This document shows positions 52,201 to 63,860 of a DNA stretch of 64,000 nucleotides, piece by piece. Source of the stretch: Megaleporinus macrocephalus (Eukaryota > Chordata > Actinopteri > Characiformes > Anostomidae); assembly GCA_021613375.1 (NCBI GenBank), contig CM038721.1, forward strand, positions 1,570,986 to 1,634,985. The letters run 5' to 3'. Under the pieces are notes generated by a model that searched no databases, had not been told where the DNA came from, and was given only the letters and a program-made list of their open reading frames with translations. The first letter of the stretch is position 1. Every line of letters begins with the position of its first letter. Position numbers and translations under genes: made by a program.

Positions 52201-53025
52201 GCTCACCTACTGATTTACTACTGAGTATTCAGACATACTAGCCACGCTCGCCTACTGATTTACTACTGAGTATTCAGACATACTAGCCACGCTCACCTAC
52301 TGATTTCACTACTGAGTATTCAGACATACTAGCCACGCTCATCTACTGATTTACTACTGAGTATTCCGACATACTAGCCACGCTCACCTACTGATTTCAC
52401 TACTGAGTATTCAGACATACTAGCCACGCTCGCCTATTGATTTACTACTGAGTATTCAGACATACTAGCCACGCTCACCTACTGATTTACTACTGAGTAT
52501 TCAGACTTACTAGCCACGCTCGCCTACTGATTTACTACTGAGTATTCAGACATACTAGCCACGCTCGCCTACTGATTTACTACTGAGTATTCAGACATAC
52601 TAGCCACGCTCGCCTACTGATTTACTACTGAGTATTCAGACATACTAGCCACATTCACCTACTGATTTACTACTGAGTATTCAGACATACTAGCCACGCT
52701 TACCTACTGATTCACTACTGAGTATTCAGACATACTAGTCACGCTCGCCTACTGATTCACTACTGAGTATTCAGACATACTAGCCACGCTCGCCTACTGA
52801 TTTACTACTGAGTATTCAGACATACTAGTCACGCTCGCCTACTGATTCACTACTGAGTATTCAGACATACTAGCCACGCTCGCCTACTGATTTACTACTG
52901 AGTATTCAGACATACTAGCCATGATCACCTACTGATTTACTACTGAGTATTCAGACATACTAGCCACGCTTACCTACTGATTCACTACTGAGTATTCAGA
53001 CATACTAGCCACGCTCACCTACTGC
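49204..53025. mobile_element. 45-bp-array transposon, copy 2 (right end missing)
   Basis: The left 530 bp match the element at 9251 (CTACTAGTCAGTAGGTACTG, AGTGGTAGACTAGTAGGTA, AAAAGCTCGTTTACTGACAG) and include about 200 bp absent from copy 1. The right terminal repeat was not found after the array; sequence changes at about 53025 (CTAAAACAGCAGG). Confidence 0.75.
49730..53020. repeat. 45-bp minisatellite, about 73 copies
   Basis: Same unit as at 9.6-11.1 kb. CpG variants are less frequent (mostly CCACGCTCGCC). A 947-bp block (21 units plus two extra C) is duplicated: CATGCTCGCC at 50981 and 51928, CATGCTCACC at 51251 and 52198, GATTTCACT at 51355 and 52302. Confidence 0.98.
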
Positions 53026-53820
53026 TAAAACAGCAGGTTAGCGTTAGCTTAGCTAGCGTGCTGAAGCTCTGCTCACCACAGAACTGGCTCAGTTGTGACC
53101 TACAGGGGATAATATCTGAACACTGAGGTGGACGTTGCTCTCAATTGGCTGCATGTTGGGTTGCAATTACAGTAATAGCGTCTCTTGTAACACTCCAGCT
53201 GATTAAAGTGACGTATCCGGCGGATCTCGACGTGATTTTCTGAAATAATCTAAACTAAACCGGCCTTTTAGAGAAACACAACAATGAAAATGCCTAATGC
53301 TGAACAGTACAGTGTAATAATAACAGGAAGTTGAGATACAGGATAATCTGTAACTGCAGCTAAAACAAACCCGCAGGACGCAGACATTTAGAAACAACTT
53401 AAACAAGACCAGCTGTTACTCCTCACTCCTACACAAACATAAATCTACAGCATGACTAAGACCACCAGCCTGCTGTGACCACCGCAATATATATATATTC
53501 TTCCATCCCAACTAACCATCTAATTAACCTCCAGCCACAGTTCTTTATCAAATATACTAACCTCAGACCCACCAGCCCTAATACATACGTGAATATGTGA
53601 AACCCAACCCCCTGTAAAACTGTTCAACCAACTTTTAATATAAGTTCACGTTCAGGTTTTAGCATTTCTGTTGGTCCATTCATCGATGATACCATTACCT
53701 GTACTAGCTACTCTCTTTGATCTGGACATCAAACACAAAGTAGGTGAAAGGTGTCTCTGTGAAACTTTCAGTTGAAGATGATCTGCTTCAACCAGCACAC
53801 AGTGATCCACTCACACAGCA
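53026..53820. other. No gene seen
   Basis: Contains another TTTCTGTTGGTCCATTCATC fragment at about 53667. Otherwise unassigned. Confidence 0.35.
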
Positions 53821-53824
53821 TGGC

Positions 53825-55265
53825 TGGTTGTTGTTGTTGTGGTATGTAAATGTTCTGGTTGCTGGTTGGTGTTGTGGTTGTGTGTAAATGTTCTGGTTGG
53901 TGGTTGGTGTTGTGGTTGTGTGTAAATGTTGTGGTTGCTGGTTGGTGTTGTGGTTGTGTGTAAATGTTCTGGTTGTTGTTGTGGTTGTGTGTAAATGTTC
54001 TGGTTGCTGGTTGGTGTTGTGGTTGTGTGTAAATGTTCTGGTTGCTGGTGGTTTTCGTGGTTGTGTGTAAATGTTCTGGTTGCTGGTTGTTGTTGTGGTT
54101 GTGTGTAAATATTCTGGTTGCTGGTTGTTGTGTTTGTGTGTAAATGTTCTAGTTGCTAGTTGGTGTTGTGGTGGTGTGTAAATGTTTTGGTTGCTAGTTG
54201 TTGTGTTTGTGTGTAAATGTTCTGGTTGTTGTTGTGGTTGTGTGTAAATGTTCTGGTTGGTGTTGTGGTTGTGTGTAAATGTTCTGGTTGCTGGTTGGTG
54301 TTGTGGTTGTGTGTAAATATTCTGGTTGCTGTTGTGGTTGTGTGTAAATGTTCTGGTTGCTGGTTGTTGTTGTGGTTGTGTGTAAATGTTCTGGTTGCTG
54401 GTTGTTGTTGTGGTTGTGTGTAAATGTTCTGGTTGCTGGTTGGTGTTGTGGTTGTGTGTAAATGTTCTGGTTGCTGGTTGTTGTTGTGGTTGTGTGTAAA
54501 TGTTCTGGTTGCTGGTTGTTGTTGGGGTTGTGTGTAAATGTTCTGGTTGCTGGTTGGTGTTGTGATTGTGTGTAAATGTTCTGGTTGCTGGTTGGTGTTG
54601 TGGTTGTGTGTAAATGTTCTGGTTGCTGGTTGGTGTTGTGGTTGTGTGTAAATGTTCTGGTTGCTGGTTGTTGTTGTGGTTGTGTGTAAATGTTCTGGTT
54701 GCTGGTTGGTGTTGTGGTTGTGTGTAAATGTTCTGGTTGCTGGTTGTTGTTGTGGTTGTGTGTAAATGTTCTGGTTGCTGGTTGTTGTTGTGGTTGTGTG
54801 TAAATGTTCTGGTTGCTGGTTGGTGTTGTGGTTGTGTGTAAATGTTCTGGTTGCTGGTTGTTGTTGTGGTTGTGTGTAAATGTTCTGGTTGCTGGTTGTT
54901 GTTGGGGTTGTGTGTAAATGTTCTGGTTGCTGGTTGGTGTTGTGATTGTGTGTAAATGTTCTGGTTGCTGGTTGGTGTTGTGGTTGTGTGTAAATGTTCT
55001 GGTTGCTGGTTGGTGTTGTGGTTGTGTGTAAATGTTCTGGTTGCTGGTTGTTGTTGTGGTTGTGTGTAAATGTTCTGGTTGCTGGTTGGTGTTGTGGTTG
55101 TGTGTAAATGTTCTGGTTGCTGGTTGTTGTTGTGGTAGTGTGTAAATGTTCTGGTTGCTGGTTGGTGTTGTGGTTGTGTGTAAATGTTCTGGTTGCTGGT
55201 TGGTGTTGTGGTTGTGTGTAAATGTTCTGGTTGCTGGTTGGTGTGGTGGTTGTGTGTAAATGTTG
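53825..55265. repeat. 38-bp minisatellite, about 38 copies
   Basis: The unit starts TGTTCTGGTTGCTGGTTGTT and ends GTTGTGGTTGTGTGTAAA. Three units make 38 codons, so the minus strand stays open for 511 residues (Thr/Gln/Asn/His-rich). A 380-bp block (10 units) is duplicated, marked by GTTGGGGTTG at 54521 and 54901. No parent element recognised. Confidence 0.97.
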
Positions 55266-56430
55266 GGGGTGTAAATATTAATGAGCAGCACTGAGGGACA
55301 TTCTTATTGGATGGACGCTCCACTGGTTCATTAACATATTCTTACAATAAATGTATTATACTTGATTACTGGTGGGTATCAATACTGATCATTAATTTTT
55401 TTCCCTCTCTGATATCTAATATAGGATTTTCTGCTGATATCAATCCGATATCAATCCCTAGCATCGGATCGGAGCTGCCGCTGTTCCCAAATGTAATTAA
55501 ACGTTCCTCAGGAAACCAGGACCGGACCATCTGAACTCAAGGCAGCAGCTTAAGGAACGCCATCCACTCTCACTCACTCCAAGTCCACATGCAATCATTA
55601 ACTTCCCAGGTAAACAACTCGTCTGGTTTGATTGGACGGGAGCCAATAGACTCTCCCAGTTCAGAGTCAGAGTCAGCACTGCCACGCTATCAGCAAACTG
55701 AACACTAATCCTCCTCTACCTCACTGCGCACCATCATTCAGGCTCTCCCGCAGAGCTGGCTCGGCCTTCGCTCTATCCCCCCATCTGTAAGCGGTCCAGG
55801 GCAGCTGTTGTGGGAATGCTGCGTCCTCCCACTCGCTAAGCAGATCAGGAATAAAAATAATAATAATAACAATAATAATCATAATAAAATCCGCGGTCAC
55901 AGAGCCGAGCGGATTAGTTATACATGCAGGTTCCTTGTTTCTCCTCCGAACGCTTGTTTGTAACGCATGCCTGCAGGACTGGAACGCACATAAACACTTC
56001 CTCCCATTGGCCGTAACGGTGCGAACGGCTTTCTCTGGACGGGAAATAACGAGACTGTAACGATTTGTTTAGGTTCTGTACTTTTTCTCAGTGCTTCTCA
56101 CGCCAGTGAGCGTTTGGTCTACGTGGACACCTCCAGCTGCTTTCATACACAAACCCATGAGGAATGCAAACCGCTCCACAGCTGCACTGCTGTCCATTAA
56201 AGGTGCAGTAAGCGATTTTAGTCCAACACAATTTTTGCAGCCAGTCGGTGAATCTCTTCTCTCGGTCCGCTAGCTAAACATTCTCCGCGTTGGGGATGAT
56301 GCACAGTCCTGTAACGAGAGAAGGAGGTTGCTCTGGTTCTGCTGGACAGGTGGAGAACATTAACTTGTTTCTGGTCTTTTGCAGAACCAGTAGATTAGTA
56401 TTCATATTCATTTCTCCTGTTGGCTAATGT
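55266..56430. other. Less repetitive stretch, possible regulatory region
   Basis: 55360-55470 has a hAT-like fragment (TATCAATCCGATATCAATCC). From 55480 to 56080 the sequence is richer in CpG, with CCCATTGGCC (a CCAAT-type box) and GCGGTCACAGAGCC. It could be a promoter or first exon of mctp2, but no splice donor is decisive. Confidence 0.3.
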
Positions 56431-56433
56431 TTG

Positions 56434-56790
56434 TATTGGCAAGAACCTGGCGATACAATACGTATCAGCGGTCACGATTTAATATATCACGATATATTGT
56501 GATACTGCAAGTATAGTGATATACTGTGATTTTTCAAATCCTACTATTAAAACACACCACTATATAAACAGGTTTATCAATGTTTACAATAGCACTGCGT
56601 CCTTGTGCTGCTTGTTAATGTTGGAGTGGAGCTGAAAATGGTTTACAACACTGCCATCTAGTGGCCAGAGGTTTAAACACAACACACACTGATTCACTCT
56701 GCCAGGAATCTGTGTATTGATACTGTGTTTTTGAGAATAGATACAGTATCACTAAACAAAATATCCCGATATTCGATATTTTCAATATGG
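56434..56790 (+). mobile_element. hAT-like element, family 2 copy 3
   Basis: Starts TTGGCAAGAACCTGGCGATA and ends ATATCCCGATATTCGATATT, matching the 28.07-kb copy throughout. It runs straight into composite repeat copy C. Confidence 0.7.
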
Positions 56791-56794
56791 CTGA

Positions 56795-57400
56795 ACTCCA
56801 CACATTGTCAAGAAGAAGAGAAACAGCCAAAGAGGAGAAGATCTGAAGAACTAAGATGAAGTTCTTGGATTTGACGGGAGCGAAGAGCCGTGTAAACATA
56901 ACCAGTTCACTATTTGCACTCTCCCGTTCCACCTTAAACAGTGCAGCAAATACATTCTGGTTATGCTACACCATTTAAGGTGGCACAGGATCATTCTAAT
57001 AAGAAATGAGGGAACTGAATGTAACTGCTGCACCATTTAAGGTGGAACTAGAAATAAAATACTCTAAAAGAAGCTGGCCAATAAGAAGTTGACCAACTTG
57101 ATGAAGAGTCGAAAGGTGTGTAGACAGTTTACTGACCTGCCAAAGTTGTTAGAGTTAGTTACAGGGCTCGCTGCAGGGCAAGGTTGCTTCATGGTACTTG
57201 TCAGTGTGTTGAGGGTTGTATGATCATAATGATCTTTAATAAATAAATAAATAAATACGGTCAGTAAGTTCAGTGCTGTTTAACTTGGCAACATGTGTAC
57301 AGTTTGTGGGTGGAGCTTCTGAAGGACCACTGAATGGAAGGGTGTATTTGCTTTGTGTTCCAATGTCAACAACTGTTCTCCAGGCTTGTATACGGCACCT
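56795..57400 (+). mobile_element. Composite palindrome-ended repeat, copy C
   Basis: GGAGAAGATCTGAAGAACTA, TTCCACCTTAAACAGTGCAG, CTGCTGCACCATTTAAGGTG and TGGGTGGAGCTTCTGAAGGA follow in the order seen in copies A and B. It has no inserted transposon and no array, so it shows the ancestral layout best. Confidence 0.65.
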
Positions 57401-57584
57401 TTAAAATAACAGGCCACCAAAATTCTACGCCGCTCGACAGAAAAGCACACAAGGTTTTAGAGTTTGAACTAAAAGGCTCAAAAAACTCGAGCAATGATTA
57501 AATGTGGTGAGGAGTCTGTGCTGCACTGGTTTAGATGATATCAGGAGAGACAGATATCACAAACAGATCATTTCAGTAGATGTT

Positions 57585-57775
57585 GGAGGAGATGGAGGTG
57601 AGATGTTACAGTAGATGTTGGAGGAGATGGAGGTGAGATGTTACAGTAGATGTTGGAGGAGATGAAGGTGAGATGTTACAGTAGATGTTGGAGGAGATGG
57701 AGGTGAGATGTTACAGTAGATGTTGGAGGAGATGGAGGTGAGATGTTACAGTAGATGTTGGAGGAGATGCTGATG
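57585..57775. repeat. 35-bp minisatellite, about 5 copies
   Basis: Unit starting AGATGTTACAGTAGATGTTG and ending GAGGAGATGGAGGTG. Parent sequence unknown. Confidence 0.93.
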
Positions 57776-57839
57776 TGATGAAGAGAGGTTTGAGCTGAAC
57801 TGAAAGATGAGCTGCTATCGAGCAGCAGATATAATACTC

Positions 57840-58145
57840 ACTCCTACTGACCACCCGTGTTCACCCTCAGATCACCCTTACACACCACAATACTCACTCC
57901 TACTGACCACCAGTGTTCACCCCCAGATCACCCTCACACACTGCAATACTCACTCCTACTGACCACCAGTGTTCACCCCCAGATCACCTTCACACACTAC
58001 AATACTCACTCCTACTGACCACCAGTGTTCACCCCCAGATCACCCTTACACACTACAATACTCGCTCCTACTGACCACCAGTGTTCACCCCCAGATCACC
58101 CTTACACACTACAATACTCACTCCTACTGACAACCAGTGTTCACC
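57840..58145. repeat. 56-bp minisatellite, about 5.4 copies
   Basis: Unit starting TACTGACCACCAGTGTTCAC, then CCCCAGATCACCCTTACACA and CTACAATACTCACTCC. At about 58176-58245 it is followed by another pair of palindromic arms (TCCACCTTAAATGGAGGTGC and CTGCTGCACTGGTTAAGGTG). Confidence 0.93.
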
Positions 58146-58439
58146 AGCTCAGCCTCTCCTTTACCAGTTCTCCTGTTTCCACCTTAAATGGAGGTGCAGG
58201 TACGTTCTGGCTCCTGCTGCACTGGTTAAGGTGGAACAGGAAAACTGGTGAACGAGCAGCGTCTTAGACTTCAGACTATTTATAACATCTACTGTAAGAA
58301 CTTTCACACCAATTCTATTTCTGTCAAATGTATTTCTAACTTCTGAGGCTAACTACTCTTTTAGTAAGTTAGTACTTACTTTTTGGTGACTTTAAAGAAG
58401 CAATTCAACCGTAAATCTAATTTACAAAAATTTACAAAT

Positions 58440-58885
58440 TTACTAAATGTGCTAAATGTGCACAGGCTGTCAGGTTTGTGAACACCTCACGCACTACCTC
58501 TCTAACCTCTCCTATCTGAACTGGTTTTAACTGGTCTGATTTTAACTGCACCTTACACTCACTGTACTGCTGTTTACATACAATACTGTTTACACTCACT
58601 ACTCAGAAAAACATTATTGTTTACTTGTTACTGTAACTTGCACTTTATGGCTGCTGCTCTTCATACTTGCACATAAAAGCACATAACTTGTATTTTTTAT
58701 TCTTTAACTATAAAAATACTGTTATCTACTTCAACTTATATTATTATACTTTGTATAAATTGTATATATATATATTTTATTATTTCTTTTATTTGTTATC
58801 TTTATCTATTGGTGAATGGAGGAGCAGCAAAGTAAGAATTTCATTGTACAGTGTAACTGTCTGTTCTGCTGTACACATGACAATA
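58440..58885 (+). mobile_element. LINE 3' tail
   Basis: Ends AGAATTTCATTGTACAGTGT then GTACACATGACAATAAAACT, a common end of fish non-LTR retrotransposons, after low-complexity CTGTTTACAC and ACTTGCAC words. No coding part. Confidence 0.6.
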
Positions 58886-60660
58886 AAACTCATGACAATG
58901 ACTACAGGACGGGTTTGGAGACCAAAGTCAGTTTCTTTCATCCTGCAGCAAACCAAACCCCAGGATGCTGCATGACCCAGCTGACTTGGGGCTGGGCAAT
59001 ATGACAGTATTGATGAATATCATGATAAATGATATTAAACAGTATTTAAAAAACACTGAGCAACAGCAAGGTTAATTACAAAGAAAGCACAATTAATTCT
59101 CTTTAGTGCAGCAGTGTGTGGACAATATTGGATACAAATCTCTGGATTTATAGTTGTTAACAGTATTTTTATTATGTTTGTCTGTTCAAAGGTATAAGAT
59201 ACCAGATAAAATTAAAATATTATGACATATTGTGTAAATTTTTAAGTATTATTATAACATTTTTTGCCAGTTGAACTTGTTTAAACATGTTTTATTTCTC
59301 TAATAAAAGTGTTAATTTATCCTATTACAGGACTGATATGTACAGAATGTGTAAAGCTCACTCTCCATAAAGGATATTAACAGCTGCACTGGGTTTAGTA
59401 TTGATTTCACACTGATGCAGAGCAGACGGAGGAGCAGGATGTATAGATATCTAGATCAGGGTCCCTGGTCCAGGAGGTCCTGGAGAGTTGAGACCCCTGA
59501 CTCTAATGTTCAGGTTCATCCCTGACTGTGCAGAAACGCAAGTACTCAGCATCCTGAAATCACTGCACTGTTCAGTTTAACAACCAAACAGAGACCAGAT
59601 CATCTTAAACTGGGACTTTGTGCTGCAACCAGCCACCACAACAGCAGCTGCACTGAGTTACTGATGTTCAGGCGCAACTCTGATCAGTCGACTGTGAACT
59701 GTTTGGCCACTAAACCAACCAATCCACACAGAGAAGAACGCAGGACGTGTTCAGGAGAGGGAGTTAATGACACCTGGGCTGGATAATGTGTCTAAGAATT
59801 GTCTCAGAAATTGATTTGTAAGATCTCTTGTGGTTCAAACATTATCAACACAGAAAGTTACAACAACAACCACATTGAACACCATGCTCAGTGTGCTGTC
59901 CCTGGTGCTGTACGCAGATCTGAAGCCGTTTTTCCTTTCGTTTCTGAAATAAAAGGGTGTCCCGAGACTTTTGACTCACCCTGCATTTGAGTTATAGACA
60001 TAGTGACCCCTGGTTCCCATCACCACCACTGTAAACAAGATCTGAAGCACTTCACACCAACATTTCTCTGTTTACAGCTCCAGCATAGAATCAGTAAGAA
60101 AATTCAGAAAAATTGGTGGACCTCTCCTTTATAATAACACCTGGGCTGTATAACGTGTGAGCTGGGAGCCAAAGGTGGTCTCTCTGATTTGACCTGAACT
60201 CAGAGAGAGACACGTTTTTCTACTCGCGTCTTTTTAAATTAATGAAATAAAGAATAAGTATGTTTATATTTATTACTGTAAACATAAAACATAATGTATT
60301 CGACAGCTGCAAAACCTAAATATTAAAAATACACTTTCAATTGTATGTCATAAAGGTAAACTCCACCAAAGTTCAAAATTTGTGTAAACAAAATTATTGG
60401 GAAGACATCACTGGTGGGCGTGATAGTAAATAATATGTATATATTTGTGTTTTAGACATGGTGACCCCTGGTTACCTTCACCACCACTGTAAAGTACATC
60501 TCTCAATCTCTCTGTTTACACCTCTGTAACTGAATTAGACATACATTTTGAAAAAACAAATCCTTAAGCTTTAATTTCAGGCACGTACTTAAGATTACTC
60601 AAGTACTTAATACTTAAATACTTAATTACACATCATGCAAGCGGCCACAGGACTGCCTCA
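58886..60660. other. Dispersed-repeat fragments, no gene
   Basis: 58988 GGGCTGGGCAATATGACAGT looks like a hAT-like start. 59775-59985 is the other half of the TCAAAAGT family. 60001 and 60463 carry single copies of the GTGACCCCTGGTT..CACCACCACTGTAAA repeat that seeded the 32.7-kb array. Confidence 0.5.
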
Positions 60661-61235
60661 CTGCTTGTCTCACATTGAAGCTTCAATATTTCACTGTAGA
60701 CCAAACAGGATCCAAGAAAATGAGGAACAGAGTCCAACTATCTCCAGTTCCTCAGTTACAGATGCTGGATGAAGCTCCACAGCAGGTCTACAAAAGCTTG
60801 AAGAGCTTTAAGACCTCAGTTAGAGTCTCAAAACTAAAGTTTATCAGCTCTGACATCCACTTTCACGCATTCTGAGATTGCTTTTAGGCCACAGAAAACC
60901 CAACAATGGTGCAACTTTGCGAAGGTGAATGTGAGAAGAAGCTGAACCAGAGAGCTGAACTGAGAGAAGAGGAGTTACAGTAACAGCAGACAGACTGAGG
61001 GAGCAGCTCTGAAGCAGTTTAACTCAAAAAGTCAGGATGAAGCAGACTGAGAGGCCTCTCTCTGTGTCCAGCAGAAGATATGGAGATGTAGGAGATGTCA
61101 CCTACCTCAGGTCCAGCGTTTAAAGCGTGTGGACACCATCTCTGCGTCCGTGCAGTGTTGAAATACCGGAGAGCAACATGTGCAAACAGAGGAGGCGGTG
61201 TATACAGAGAGCGGGGAAGAGGCCACGTCTTTAAT
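60661..61235 (-). other. Possible 5' non-coding exon of mctp2
   Basis: On the minus strand, GGACCTGAG|GTAGGTGACA near 61098-61116 is a strong-looking donor, after moderately GC-rich sequence. An upstream exon is required by the exon 1 acceptor, and this would be one candidate. No independent support, so this is only a pointer. Confidence 0.15.
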
Positions 61236-61436
61236 CCCTCCCTATTCACTATGTAGTGCACTAGGTAGGGCACGGCGTAACTGCTTCCACACCCAAACAG
61301 TTCATTGTGTGACTAATAGAAGATATTTATAATCGTTGACATGTTTTTTTAAGTATTCAGTGCACTCGCTGGGTGTGGAACGCCCAACAGTTTTAGTGCA
61401 CTATGTAGGGAGTAGGGAGGCATTTGAGACGCAGCC
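61236..61436. mobile_element. Short inverted-repeat element (MITE)
   Basis: CCCTATTCACTATGTAGTGC at the left and its inverted form (GTGCACTATGTAGGGAGTAG) at the right, about 190 bp apart. A widespread fish type. Confidence 0.7.
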
Positions 61437-62760
61437 ACACTTAGAGTGAGACTTCCTTGGTGGAGAAGCTTAAAGGCAGCCTGGCGGGCAAAATGTGGCC
61501 TACTTTATACAATAGAAGTATAAAACAGTATAAAATTAAATCGCCTGTGGTTTTAGTCTAGGACTACTTACAGAAAGTGAATATTTTGGGACGTTTTGTC
61601 TGCTCACAATACCAGCACGGCTAGTTCGTGGTTTCGGTTTCTTCTTTTCTTTTACTTTTTCATTTACAACCTTAATCTATCTGTGTTTTCAACTCAGTAT
61701 TCATATTTTATCACATACGTTACATTAAAATGTTATCTGGTTTAATATTAACATATAAAAACACAAGAAGTGTTGCTTAAGGACGCAGATATTAGTACAA
61801 GCGCTTCTGCTGCCCTCTGCTGGCCGGAGAGTGAAAACGCACCGCGGTGTATGTGGTTCAAACAGGTTTATCGAAATGTTTTGCGTCATAAATCATATAC
61901 GTAACACTTGTCTCGTTAAACTAACAAACAAATACACGATTAAGTTCATGCATAATTAAGTTATGACAGAATGATGACTGATGATCGAAGGCTGAATGTC
62001 GAAGTTAAAGGGCCCATATGTAAAATTTAGTTTATATGTTACATGTAAACACTGTGCAGTCTATATATGTAAACTAAGTTACTCTCATTTATTGTGTCTG
62101 TGATGTAACAACTCATTTACATATATCCACCTATTTAGCCTAATGCAGTTTAGCCCCGCCCACTCATATTGTAGCTCTAAGGGCTGCTTTTCTGACCAGT
62201 GTTTCAGCTTAAATCATGATAATCATCCATAAACTGGCATCCAGGCTCAATAAGACTAGCGTATTCACTTGCTCTGGCTTAAGGCTTGAACGTAGCCAGT
62301 TATCATCCCAGACTTCCTGTTCATTATAGTTGTGTTCAGCTAAACAGCACATGGACTGTTTCTGATTGGTCTAACTACATAGTCAAGTCACATTAATATT
62401 CAGAGTAACCGAGAGACGGACTGGGAGACTCAGTAAGGTCCTGGTAGGAGGTCACAGGTATCTGGAGGTATCATGCTGACTGCAGTGCATCCCACAGCTG
62501 CTGGAGGGAGCGTGGAGGAGGATCCATAGAGCCAACACCACCATCCAGGTGGTCCCACACATGCTCAGTTGGGTTCAAATTAGGAAATCAGAGGTCCAGG
62601 GTAGAACTTGGAAGTCTTGGTCAGCTCTTCCAACCAGTGTGGGACATTTCTAGTCGTGGGACGTGTCTCATTGGCTTGCTGGAAGATCCCATCCACCCCA
62701 GAGAAGATCATCAGCATGTTTGGTGTATCTGATCTGCAAGAATGGACCCAGATTGGTTGA
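61437..62760. other. No gene; degraded element-like stretches
   Basis: 61809 CTGCCCTCTGCTGGCCGG is a common fish repeat word. 62440-62750 (CATCCCACAGCTGCTGGAGG, CACACATGCTCAGTTGGGTT, CATTGGCTTGCTGGAAGATC) resembles an old non-autonomous DNA element. Confidence 0.4.
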
Positions 62761-62764
62761 GTGT

Positions 62765-63060
62765 GGGTGTGTCTGAAATAGACTGTAGGTCAGTAGGTAC
62801 TAGACTGGCTCCAGTAGGTTCTGCTTGAGTGGGCTGTTTCAGTCATTAGTATCCACACAGTCTCAGACAAACTACGTCTGCCAACTTACCAACGTCCTGT
62901 GACGTGAGACGCCCGACCACCACTGTAAACGTCCCGCTATTCATTAAAAGCCTATTTTCTGACAGATTTAGGGTTTTTTTGTGACTCCGAGCTGTGTTTT
63001 TGTCTGAATCTGTACTCAAACGGTGTCGAGCTGTAGCTCAGAGAAGACCAATCAGCTGCA
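62765..63060 (+). mobile_element. 45-bp-array transposon family, copy 3 without array
   Basis: GGGTGTGTCTGAAATAGAC, GTCAGTAGGTACTAGACT, AACGTCCTGTGACGTGAGAC and TTTTCTGACAGATTTAGG align with the left 300 bp of the elements at 9251 and 49204. It is more diverged, and no 45-bp unit follows. Confidence 0.65.
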
Positions 63061-63064
63061 ACTT

Positions 63065-63860
63065 GTACTAATTTTCCTACTCCAAAGTCAAAAGTGGTCA
63101 TAATAATGTGACTGGACTGTGTATCTACAGGTGGTTCAGCGTTATACAGTAACATGTTCCCATTTAAACTTCACTGAAAGATACTGGATCTTCAACTGGG
63201 ACCATGTGCTTTGCTCAGACGAGACCAAGATGGAGCTACAAACACTCTGAGTGGATCTGACGTAACACAGAAGATGAGTATGTGGAAAAGCACCTCGGGC
63301 CCACTGTGAAGTATGGGGGGAGGATGGGTGATACTGTGGGTCCGTTTCTCCTCCAAAGGCCCCAGGAACCTCGTTAGGGTGCATGGCATCATGAACTCTT
63401 TGAGATACCAGGACGTTTTCAATCACACTCTGGTGGCCTCTGCCCGAAAGCTGGGAAAGCTGAAGATGGGTCATCTTTGGGTCTTTCAGCAAGATAATGA
63501 CCCTAAACATGGGACCAAATCTACACACAAATGGTTCACCAGACTCAAAACCAAGCTCCTCCTATGACCATCCCAGTCCCTGTGGGGTGAGCTGAAGAGG
63601 AGAGTGCCTAAGAGAGGACCCAGGACTCTGGACGGTTTAGAGAGAGGAATGGTGGAAGATCTCTCTCTCTGTGTTCTCCCGTCTTGTGAAATGTTACAGG
63701 AGAAGACTGAGCGCTGTCTTGGGATTTCTTTCCCCGCTAAATAAATGCACTTGAATTAAAGTTTGGATTTTTCTCTTTCTTTGCATTGCTGTCCTATAAT
63801 ATATATATCTTAACGAGGGGTGCCAATAATTGTGGAGGGTGCTGTATTTGTGTTGTAGAC
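63065..63860 (+). pseudogene. Tc1-like transposase, broken copy with 3' terminal repeat
   Basis: Reads VLCSDETKMEL, then a stop. After a frame change it continues SSKGPRNLVRVHGIMNSLRY, then GHLWVFQQDNDPKHGTKSTH, a stop at LLL*, and then SLWGELKRRV. The three catalytic positions of the DD34E triad are visible (SDET, QDND, GELK). The protein is broken by two stops, a missing stretch before GELK and loss of the N-terminal DNA-binding half. The end GGGTGCCAATAATTGTGGAG matches the usual Tc1-like terminus. Inactive. Confidence 0.85.

Noticed and set aside
53788..55323. Thr/Gln/Asn-rich 511-residue protein
   Set aside because: By-product of the 38-bp array; no start context or exon structure.
63065..63860. 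Active Tc1-like transposase
   Set aside because: Two in-frame stops, a frame change, an internal deletion and no N-terminal DNA-binding part.
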